Shown: positions 1 to 6,195 of the stretch, in pieces
Layout of the letters: each line of letters starts with the position of its first letter
How positions within the stretch are numbered: position 1 is the stretch's first letter
NCBI GenBank assembly: GCA_021826835.1
Contig: JAKAYH010000124.1
Location: 1-6,756 of the forward strand
Direction of reading: 5' to 3'
DNA length: 6,756 nt
From: Thermoplasmata archaeon
Lineage (GTDB): Archaea > Thermoplasmatota > Thermoplasmata > Thermoplasmatales > Thermoplasmataceae
Notes under the pieces: generated by a model
Told to the model about the DNA's origin: nothing
The model's input: only the letters and a program-made list of their open reading frames with translations
Databases searched by the model: none
Position numbers and translations under genes: made by a program

Positions 1-1
1 T

Positions 2-979
2 AACACCAAATCAATAGTAGATCAATGGTGCCGAAGAAATGCGGTTGAGGATATTGAAGATCAGGTTCTCTCTATTTTTAAGAATTATGATGATGACAAC
101 GATATAATTCGGGAAATCGTAGAAAAGTTAGTCGAAACCTTTGGAACGTTAGATATTAAGGGTATGGAAGATGCAAGGGATTACTATATTTATAAGGAAA
201 GGATAGAATCACTTGAGCTCAGATCTTTGGCTGCCCGTGATAACCTTGACTTTGAATTGATGAGGCAGTTCCAGAATGAATACAACGAACTCCAGCAAAT
301 AGAAGGGGTAAAATTTAGGCTGATCAAATTTAAAAAAATATTCTCCGGCAGGAAAGTTGAAAAGATATTTAGAATGGAAGCTAACAGAAAAGCAAAGGAG
401 CTTTTGACACTTGTTAATTTACCAGATCCGGATAGAATTATGCGATCTTATCCCCATGAATTAAGTGGTGGAATGCAGCAGAGGTTAATGATCGCCATTG
501 CAATTGCCTGTGATCCGAAACTTCTCATCGCAGACGAACCAACAACTGCCTTAGATGTTACGACACAGGCACAGATCCTTAACCTTCTAAAAAATTTAAA
601 TAAAACCGTAGGGTCTTCTATATTATTTATCACGCACGATTTAGCTGTCGTGGCTGACATTTGTGATAGAGTTGCAGTTATGTATGCTGGCTGCATAGTT
701 GAGGAAGGTGAAGTAGCAGATATCTTTAAAATGCCAAAACATCCATATACTGTTGGATTACTGAAAGCTATTCCGGAAGCTGGGAGTGAAAAGGGTCTTA
801 CACTACAAACAATTCCAGGGTCCGTACCGAATCTCATTACGCCACCAATGGGTTGCCGTTTTCATCCTAGATGTAGTTTTGCGATGCCAATATGCTCAGA
901 GTCAAAACCAAATCTTGAAGAAATTGCATCAGGGCACAAAGTAGCGTGCTTTCTATATTCCTCGGAGGTTGAAAAATAG
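2..979 (+). CDS. oppD: OppD/DppD-type ATPase of a peptide ABC importer, 5' end outside window
   Basis: This is one of the two cytoplasmic ATP-hydrolysing subunits of an oligopeptide/dipeptide importer. The frame is open from base 2 with no stop, and the first ATG (164) lies inside the protein, so the gene begins left of the window; 325 residues are visible and the Walker A and Q-loop are missing. Visible motifs are the PHELSGGMQQR signature (LSGGM at 461-475), Walker B LLIADEP (521-541), the D-loop ALDV, the switch histidine in ITHD (635-637), and the OppD/DppD C-terminal region with HPYT followed by GCRFHPRC. Four cysteines (854, 872, 893, 947) match the motif reported to hold a [4Fe-4S] cluster in bacterial dipeptide importers. 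Before the signature, bases about 30-376 encode a charged, mostly helical stretch of about 115 residues where the family usually has 15-20. The next gene starts immediately after the stop, so the two are co-transcribed. OppD versus DppD and the substrate cannot be settled from sequence. Confidence 0.93.
   Translation, partial: NTKSIVDQWCRRNAVEDIEDQVLSIFKNYDDDNDIIREIVEKLVETFGTLDIKGMEDARDYYIYKERIESLELRSLAARDNLDFELMRQFQNEYNELQQIEGVKFRLIKFKKIFSGRKVEKIFRMEANRKAKELLTLVNLPDPDRIMRSYPHELSGGMQQRLMIAIAIACDPKLLIADEPTTALDVTTQAQILNLLKNLNKTVGSSILFITHDLAVVADICDRVAVMYAGCIVEEGEVADIFKMPKHPYTVGLLKAIPEAGSEKGLTLQTIPGSVPNLITPPMGCRFHPRCSFAMPICSESKPNLEEIASGHKVACFLYSSEVEK
964..969 (+). promoter_or_regulatory. Shine-Dalgarno site of oppF
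   Basis: GGAGGT lies within the last codons of oppD, 10 bases before the ATG at 980. It matches the usual archaeal anti-Shine-Dalgarno sequence and supports 980 as the start of the downstream gene. It fits the pattern in which internal operon genes use ribosome-binding sites while first genes may be leaderless. Confidence 0.8.
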
Positions 980-2440
980 ATGGATTCTGGTAATTCTTCT
1001 GAAGCACCATTGCTTTATGTCTCACACTTAAAGAAGTATTTTAACATTTCTTCCTTACTTAGGACCGTTGGTAAAGTTAGAGCTGTGGATGATGTAGAAT
1101 TCGCTGTAAATCGTGGAGAGACATTTGGCATAGTAGGAGAGACCGGTTGTGGAAAAACTACACTGGGTAGAACCATATTGCGTCTTATGCCTGCAACGGA
1201 AGGCGATGTCTATTTTGATCTTGATGCGTCACTTATGAACAAGATAATTGAGCTTGAACAAAGTGCACATAAACTAGCTTTAGGGGAGGGTTCCATAGAT
1301 AATAAGAGAGACCTTGCTGCAATTATAGAAGAGATTACGCCGCTTAGGCTTAAATATTCTCTCACAAAAATTAAGAAATCTGAATTTAAAAAAATTAGAG
1401 CAAGTATGCAACCGGTGTTTCAAGATCCATATAGTTCACTTGATCCAAGTAAGTTGATCAAGGACATAATTGCAGAGCCAATGAGAATGCTAACAAATAT
1501 GACTGAAGAACAGATCGAAAACCGGCTTTATGAACTCATTGAAACAATAGGTCTGAATGAAGATCACCTTTTTAGATTGCCACATGAATTAAGTGGGGGA
1601 CAAAGGCAGAGAATAGGGATTGCGAGAGCTATCAGTATTAAGCCCAAGTTGCTTATACTGGATGAGCCAACTTCAGCACTTGATGTCTCTGTTCAAGCCC
1701 AGATTCTGAATATGTTGAATAAAATTCAAAAAGAGTTGCATTTATCTTATGTCTTCATATCACATCATCTGAATGTTGTGGAAATAATGTCAGATAGGGT
1801 TGCAGTAATGTATCTAGGTAAAGTGGTAGAATTAGCAAATACTAAAGCAATTTTTAAAAATATGCTTCATCCGTATACAAAAGCATTATTTTCCGCTATT
1901 CCAAGCTATGAACCGAATGAAAAGAAAGAAGTTATTCTGCTAGAGGGCGAAATGCCAAGTCCAGCGTCTCCCCCCACTGGTTGTCATTTTCACACAAGAT
2001 GCAGGGAGGTTCTCGTCAATTGCGGGTGGTCTCCACAGGATCTTTCTCCTTTCATTTCAGAAATGTTTGAAAGAACCAGGAATCCGGAGGCAAGAGATTT
2101 CCCGTCTGTTGTGAAGATCGAAATTGATAATCCTGGATTGTATCTTGACCTCCAATTAGCTCAGCCTGTATCAAATAAGGACATTATATTTGACCTACTA
2201 GACAGACTGATTAAAAAAGAGCAATCCAATCCTAATGGGATAAGATTCCGTGCAATATCTAAATATGAATTTTCAGGCGATTCAACCATTCGAATAAATC
2301 TAAGGAAATTTGATGTTCCATCGCTAAAAGAATATAGCAAAGATCACTACGTATCCTGTTTAATCTATGAACAATCAAAGCAAAAGGACAGTGCGCAAAT
2401 TATGAAGCCAATTATGAACGAGACAGATGAGCAGAATTGA
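980..2440 (+). CDS. oppF: OppF/DppF-type ATPase of a peptide ABC importer
   Basis: This is the second ATPase subunit, which pairs with the upstream OppD-type protein on the cytoplasmic face of the permease. It has 486 residues; OppF proteins usually have about 320-350. Motifs: Walker A GETGCGKT (53-60), Q-loop VFQDPYSSLDP (146-156), signature LSGGQRQR (204-211), Walker B LLILDEP (224-230), D-loop ALDV (233-236), and switch histidine H262 in ISHH where ISHD is usual. HPYT (297-300) and GCHFHTRC (334-341) mark the peptide-importer C-terminal domain. Extra length lies in two places. A helical Lys/Glu-rich insert of about 50 residues falls between Walker A and the Q-loop (about 80-135). A C-terminal extension of about 110 residues separates C335, C341 and C348 from the presumed fourth cluster cysteine C460 (HYVSC, like HKVAC in OppD). 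The ATG directly follows the OppD stop and has a good GGAGGT site. All ATPase motifs look intact. Family assignment is firm; the substrate is not. Confidence 0.95.
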   Translation: MDSGNSSEAPLLYVSHLKKYFNISSLLRTVGKVRAVDDVEFAVNRGETFGIVGETGCGKTTLGRTILRLMPATEGDVYFDLDASLMNKIIELEQSAHKLALGEGSIDNKRDLAAIIEEITPLRLKYSLTKIKKSEFKKIRASMQPVFQDPYSSLDPSKLIKDIIAEPMRMLTNMTEEQIENRLYELIETIGLNEDHLFRLPHELSGGQRQRIGIARAISIKPKLLILDEPTSALDVSVQAQILNMLNKIQKELHLSYVFISHHLNVVEIMSDRVAVMYLGKVVELANTKAIFKNMLHPYTKALFSAIPSYEPNEKKEVILLEGEMPSPASPPTGCHFHTRCREVLVNCGWSPQDLSPFISEMFERTRNPEARDFPSVVKIEIDNPGLYLDLQLAQPVSNKDIIFDLLDRLIKKEQSNPNGIRFRAISKYEFSGDSTIRINLRKFDVPSLKEYSKDHYVSCLIYEQSKQKDSAQIMKPIMNETDEQN

Positions 2441-2473
2441 AATAGTAGACAAGATAGAAACCCGGACTGACCA

Positions 2474-2519
2474 ATCCTGAAAGGATACGAGCCTTAAGGA
2501 ATTTTATTATTATATTTTT
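2474..2519 (+). terminator. Candidate terminator of the opp operon
   Basis: About 35 bases after the oppF stop there is a short inverted repeat, ATCCT-GAA-AGGAT (2474-2486), followed by a T-rich run at 2502-2519. Archaeal termination depends mainly on T-rich tracts in the non-template strand, so the T-rich run is the stronger part. The hairpin is short and may be incidental. Confidence 0.4.
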
Positions 2520-2790
2520 GGGCAACTCGCAAGAGGATCATATATAGTTGGTTTAGTGTTCTTTGATCTGCTTATAATTCCACAAATATTAAGCTACGTG
2601 CCCGTTTACCTATTTCTTCCACCACTAATGATACTAATATGATCAATGTTAATTCCGATTTATATATTTTTATAATTACCACACTCAGGCTTAAAGCCTC
2701 GTTTCCAGATTAAGACATACCTAAGGCTGTGGCGCGGATAGGCCAAAGGAATTTATCATTGGTACTTAAAATAATTGACAACAACTTTAA
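2494..2790 (-). pseudogene. Decayed C-terminal remnant of an MFS transporter
   Basis: Read on the minus strand from 2790, one frame gives three pieces separated by stops at 2712-2710 and 2574-2572, ending at TAA 2496-2494. The first piece contains FLWPIRATALGMS, which resembles the P-x-R-ATA-G-S segment before TM11 of metabolite:proton symporters of the major facilitator superfamily. The second is mainly hydrophobic (SLSVVIIKIY, then LTLIILVSLVVEEIG), in the place of TM11-TM12. The third begins just after VEL-stop and reads ADQRTLNQLY, like the VETK-x-x-TLEE tail of many MFS proteins. About 50 codons separate the two landmarks, slightly fewer than usual. The TM12 region carries charged residues (GKRARS) that an intact helix would not have. 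Nothing recognisable continues upstream of 2790. The segment lacks a start, so it can only be a relic. The call rests on pattern recognition, and a chance resemblance in AT-rich DNA is possible. Confidence 0.45.
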
Positions 2791-2807
2791 CTAATATTTG
2801 GACATCT

Positions 2808-2873
2808 TCACTTATTATTTAGGACTACATAGAATTCTGTGCACTGCGACTGTTACAGTCCTCTGAGAAGTGA
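2808..2873. repeat. Nested inverted repeats in convergent intergenic region
   Basis: Two inverted repeats nest inside each other: TCACTT (2808-2813) with AAGTGA (2868-2873), and AGGACT (2821-2826) with AGTCCT (2857-2862). The inner loop contains a palindrome, AGAATTCT (2831-2838), and GACTGT-T-ACAGTC (2848-2860) is an alternative perfect hairpin competing with the inner arm. A transcript from either strand could fold here. No promoter was recognised, so function is unknown; it may be a structured 3' region, a small RNA, or chance. Confidence 0.35.
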
Positions 2874-2985
2874 TACAGGAGACTTGAGAATGGTTACTCA
2901 ACATACTTTATTAGATGTAAACAAATAACAACAAAAGTGTTTCAAAGCAAGAAATTAACTTAATAATAAGATTGTAAAATTTAAT

Positions 2986-3000
2986 GATAAAAATATAAAT
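2986..3000 (-). terminator. T-rich terminator candidate after the solute-binding protein gene
   Basis: On the minus strand, ATTTATATTTTTATC follows the TAA stop (3004-3002) almost immediately, and further T-rich stretches continue to about 2950. This matches the T-tract type of archaeal terminator. No strong hairpin precedes it. Confidence 0.4.
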
Positions 3001-3001
3001 T

Positions 3002-5806
3002 TTAGGTATATGATACCCAATTGAAATACAATATATTGTCTGCATTAGTCACAGGGTTCTCGTCATATGCCACAAGTTGCTTGATGTTAACGTTGTTAGA
3101 AAAGACCCATTGGTCATAGATCTGACCTAGATATACATTGAAAGTTTCGTTGACGTAGATGTTGTTCATTTCGGTGTAGTCTTTGTTAATTTGGGTTTGA
3201 TTAGTTGAGGTTACAGAATTCTCAAAGATAGTGTTCATTTGTGAAAGATTGTAGTATTCGCTCGAGTTTTTAAGCGGATTGCTACTTGACGAGGAAAACT
3301 CGTAAGGCAGAAACCCATCTGCAGGCAATATCTGAGAACCATTATTGGGTGCAGCGAGTGGTTCAATATTCCCATAGGCGTTAGCGTTTTCAGGAGACCA
3401 GCCTGCTATCCAAATCGGCATGGGATTTGGTCTTTGTATAAAATTGCCTATTATTTGACCAATTGGGGTTGAGACCGGTAGGAGTTGAATGTTAGGTATG
3501 AATGTAGAAAGTTCACTACCCCAGGTTTCGACTCCCGAAACGCCCACTGTGAAGGTGGATTGAATAAAGACCGGAATTACAAGAGGTTTACCATTGTAGA
3601 CAGGACCAGATGATGTCTCAGATATTCCAACAAGTGAGGCTTGCTGGTTCATAAAGTCCTTCCAGTAATTGTCTGCTACAGTAAGCGATGTATATGGAAC
3701 ATTCCCGCCGGTACTCTGGTTTAATTGCGAAATGGTTTCTGATACGGTCAACCCCTGTTGCAGAATACCAGCGGTCTTGACTCCAAACGATACGCCCTTA
3801 AACTGTGGGTTATTCAACTGGTCATTTATGAAATAAGAGTAGTTGAAGGCATATGCAAACGCCCTTCTAACATAGAGACTACTAAACAAGTTAGCAGGCA
3901 TATTTGCAGAAGGAACTATTTTAGATAAGGAGGCAGTATTGACGTTCCCATTCATAAAGGCAGGGTATATTAGTAAAGTAGGAAACTGGACCCAACTGTC
4001 AGTTCCACTACTGTTAAGCGATTCAGCCTGAACCCAGTCCGTGGATGGTATATTGGAAATCTGGGCGCTTCCAGATTTTAGGGCAAGATATATCGTTGAT
4101 TCCTCGGATATATATTGCACAATTACCCTTCCAATGCTTGGAGCAGGATACCATGGTCCAGGAGATACGAAATATGGATTTGTAACCAAGACCACTTCTG
4201 AGCTTTCTATTTGATATGATATCATGTACGGTCCATCTGAAAATGTATTAGCTGTTACATAACTATTCCAGTTGGCTGGTATACCAGTCGATTTATACGC
4301 TTGAAATCCAGATGGCGACCATGTTAAACCATCACCATGTAAAATTAACCAGCTTGGATCAACTATGTAACTGCCTGGCCCAGATAGCATTTCAAATACA
4401 TCTATGGGGGTCAATGATTTTTGGAAATGGAACGTGATATTATTTGTAGCATTGTTAACAGTCACATTTTGAGTGATGTTCCAAAAGGTGTTAGAAGTTA
4501 GATAGTTTCCAGGCAAAAGGTAGGGGGCAAATAGATATCCGGGTGTTGTAGCGGGTTCATCATCGTAAAGTAATACCCTTGCAATTGAATACTCAACATC
4601 CCAGGCCGTTACTTTTGATCCATTTTGCCATTTTGCATTGTTTCTAATGTGGAAAGTGTAATTTTCATAAGGCATTACTTCGACATTGTACTTTTGGCCA
4701 TTCGGGGCTGTAACAGAGTAATTAGCATAATTGTTATTTATGCCTCCATTTGCAACAGTAGGTAACGCAGACGCTAATAAACTATTGAATTGGCTTGTCG
4801 ATGTACCATTCCCTATAACAAGAGACTGCAGCGTGTTCATTTGTATCTCTTCACTGCCAGAGTCTTGAGCGAGGGCCGGATCTAAGCTCCTGTACCCACC
4901 AATAGCACAAATTGGATTGACGAGCGTTTCAATATTTGATACTTCGTGAACTGCAGCATTATTGAAAACTGGTATGTCTAGAACATATTTGGTAGAATTA
5001 ATTCCAATTGAACCATTGATTCCACCTCCATTCATAATAACGCCAGTATAAGTGTATAACTCAAGTGCATACATGCCCGTAGTCAAACCATTTAAGTTCA
5101 GTAAAGACTTGGCAAGTGGCAATGAATAACTTTTAGATGATTGATTATAGTTGTATATGAATTTAAACGTATTAACTAATGTGTCATTCTTGAAAACATT
5201 AACTTTTTGGTAGAAAACACTATAAGTAGTATTTATTGGAACTGTGGAATAACCAATATAGTAAGACACATGAGAGCCAGGGGTGAAAAGGCCAGTTGAA
5301 TTAGTAATAGGCGATGATGATAAACCAGATGAGAACGCTAAAAGACCCTCACTATCAGCAGCGGGAACATTTAAAGTTGAGACAGAGACTTCTATCAGAG
5401 AATTTGCATTATTATAGGTGGATCCGCCAAAATCTATTTGGTAATAAATATAATAGGTTCCTACTGCTTGATAATAATGAGAGACAGAAACCTGATCAGA
5501 CCCATTATAACTAACAACTGAGCTAGTGGAGTCACCCCAATAAACTACTATATCATAAAATGGTCCGTTTGTTGATAAATTCAATGTGTATCTCTGATTA
5601 ACGGAAACTTGGCTGTCGGCCGAGATTATCTGACTAGTAGAACCTGCCTTTGCTGTGGTATGAAGAGCGAGCACAATGCCCAGACCCGCTACAACTATGA
5701 CTAGTGCAACAATTACAGCGAATAACTTCTTCTTCCCACTAGAAGGGGTTCCAACAGCGGCATTCTTCTTGTTAGACTTTAAAATTGGATTTTGACCATT
5801 ATCCAT
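3002..5806 (-). CDS. Membrane-anchored peptide-type solute-binding protein (SBP_bac_5) with PKD-like domain
   Basis: This is the extracellular receptor of an oligopeptide/dipeptide-type ABC importer, 934 residues against the usual 500-600. Order of parts: basic cytoplasmic tail (1-27, ending GKKK), one transmembrane segment (about 28-48), a PKD-like beta domain (about 58-143; WGDS 90-93, SHYY 109-112, GTYY 116-119), a Ser/Tyr/Asn-rich region of unrecognised fold (about 145-285), then the binding domain (about 305-930). Family landmarks in the last are SLDPALA (307-313), TFHIRNNAKWQNG with TAWDVEYSI (384-408), a GPYMISY segment before NPYF, and VRRAFAYAFNY. No lipobox is present and there is one cysteine (C300), so the N-terminal helix is the likely anchor. 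Many N-x-S/T sites and few charged residues suit an acidic exterior. The ATG at 5804-5806 lies at leaderless distance from a TATA box and has no Shine-Dalgarno site. The gene converges on oppDF, which probably supplies the ATPase for this receptor. Family assignment is firm; ligand unknown. Confidence 0.93.
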   Translation of the reverse strand: MDNGQNPILKSNKKNAAVGTPSSGKKKLFAVIVALVIVVAGLGIVLALHTTAKAGSTSQIISADSQVSVNQRYTLNLSTNGPFYDIVVYWGDSTSSVVSYNGSDQVSVSHYYQAVGTYYIYYQIDFGGSTYNNANSLIEVSVSTLNVPAADSEGLLAFSSGLSSSPITNSTGLFTPGSHVSYYIGYSTVPINTTYSVFYQKVNVFKNDTLVNTFKFIYNYNQSSKSYSLPLAKSLLNLNGLTTGMYALELYTYTGVIMNGGGINGSIGINSTKYVLDIPVFNNAAVHEVSNIETLVNPICAIGGYRSLDPALAQDSGSEEIQMNTLQSLVIGNGTSTSQFNSLLASALPTVANGGINNNYANYSVTAPNGQKYNVEVMPYENYTFHIRNNAKWQNGSKVTAWDVEYSIARVLLYDDEPATTPGYLFAPYLLPGNYLTSNTFWNITQNVTVNNATNNITFHFQKSLTPIDVFEMLSGPGSYIVDPSWLILHGDGLTWSPSGFQAYKSTGIPANWNSYVTANTFSDGPYMISYQIESSEVVLVTNPYFVSPGPWYPAPSIGRVIVQYISEESTIYLALKSGSAQISNIPSTDWVQAESLNSSGTDSWVQFPTLLIYPAFMNGNVNTASLSKIVPSANMPANLFSSLYVRRAFAYAFNYSYFINDQLNNPQFKGVSFGVKTAGILQQGLTVSETISQLNQSTGGNVPYTSLTVADNYWKDFMNQQASLVGISETSSGPVYNGKPLVIPVFIQSTFTVGVSGVETWGSELSTFIPNIQLLPVSTPIGQIIGNFIQRPNPMPIWIAGWSPENANAYGNIEPLAAPNNGSQILPADGFLPYEFSSSSSNPLKNSSEYYNLSQMNTIFENSVTSTNQTQINKDYTEMNNIYVNETFNVYLGQIYDQWVFSNNVNIKQLVAYDENPVTNADNILYFNWVSYT

Positions 5807-5814
5807 AAAAGCGC

Positions 5815-5828
5815 ATAGGGAATCCTAT
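5815..5828. repeat. Inverted repeat ATAGG-N4-CCTAT, possible operator
   Basis: A perfect 5-bp inverted repeat with a 4-base spacer begins 9 bases upstream of the binding-protein start codon and touches the TATA box. A protein bound here would block the pre-initiation complex, the usual mode of archaeal repressors. Arms of 5 bp are short and could occur by chance. Confidence 0.35.
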
Positions 5829-5842
5829 ATTTAAATATTTTC
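5828..5842 (-). promoter_or_regulatory. TATA box and BRE of the solute-binding protein gene
   Basis: On the minus strand the sequence reads GAAAATATTTAAATA. TTTAAATA (5835-5828) is a good archaeal TATA box and GAAAATA just upstream is a purine-rich BRE-like element. The TATA centre lies about 26 bases before the A of the ATG at 5806, the usual distance to an archaeal transcription start, so the mRNA is probably leaderless. The absence of a Shine-Dalgarno site agrees. Confidence 0.7.
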
Positions 5843-5955
5843 ACGAAGTTATGGGCTTTGGCTCGCTTTTTCAGAAATTGATCCCATATTATGTGTCCTA
5901 TAATTTATGCTACTTACAGATTCCAATGTGAAGATTGATTGAAACATCAATTGAA

Positions 5956-5981
5956 TAACAGTAATCTTTAACAGTAATCTT
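5956..5981. repeat. Perfect 13-bp tandem duplication
   Basis: TAACAGTAATCTT occurs twice head to tail (5956-5968 and 5969-5981) with no mismatch, about 215 bases before the UbiD-family start and 150 bases before the binding-protein start. It may be a paired binding site or a recent slippage duplication; the sequence alone does not decide. Confidence 0.75.
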
Positions 5982-6195
5982 TTTTAGATTCTATTCCTTG
6001 GATTAATTGAATTAACAATACTTCTTTGGATTAATGTAACAAATGTGCCAGTATTAAGGGGACTTTCTAAAACACGTAATAGAAGATTTGTGCAGAGTAT
6101 AGAGATATTGTTTTTAAGAGGCGTAGGTTTATTGAAAATATCTATAAGCATCGAAATAATAAAGATTAACGCCACAATTTGAAGAAAAACAATCC

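Larger units (their letters stand above)
5807..6195. other. Divergent intergenic region between the binding-protein and UbiD-family genes
   Basis: This gap of 389 bases holds the binding-protein promoter at its left end, a small inverted repeat next to it, and a 13-bp tandem duplication in the middle. A weak hairpin, ATTGAT-N6-ATCAAT, occurs at 5934-5951. For the UbiD-family gene no convincing leaderless promoter was found; the best TATA-like candidate is TCTATAAG (6141-6148), which would imply a 5' leader of about 25 bases. A minus-strand reading frame of 85 codons covers 5984-6241 with one hydrophobic segment, but it runs into the UbiD-family coding region and has no supporting signals, so it is not called as a gene. 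Confidence 0.6.

Noticed and set aside
448..837. Minus-strand open frame of 129 codons inside the OppD-type gene
   Set aside because: It is entirely antisense to a gene with clear ATPase motifs and its translation resembles no known family.
2481..2639. Plus-strand hydrophobic reading frame (includes IFGQLARGSYIVGLVFFDLL) resembling a membrane protein fragment
   Set aside because: It has no start codon near its beginning, and it is antisense to the minus-strand frame with MFS landmarks, which explains the hydrophobicity better.
2687..2750. Locally GC-rich stretch with AGGCTT-A-AAGCCT and GGCGCGGATAGGCC, checked as a possible tRNA or structured RNA
   Set aside because: No cloverleaf, T-loop or anticodon arm can be drawn, and the region reads as the coding relic of the MFS gene on the minus strand.
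5314..5514. Plus-strand open frame of 66 codons inside the solute-binding protein gene
   Set aside because: It lies antisense to the PKD-like part of a well-supported gene; its low-complexity composition and lack of start signals point to a shadow frame.
5938..5945. ATTGAAAC, the end sequence of many CRISPR repeats
   Set aside because: It occurs once here, with no second repeat copy at spacer distance and no cas genes.
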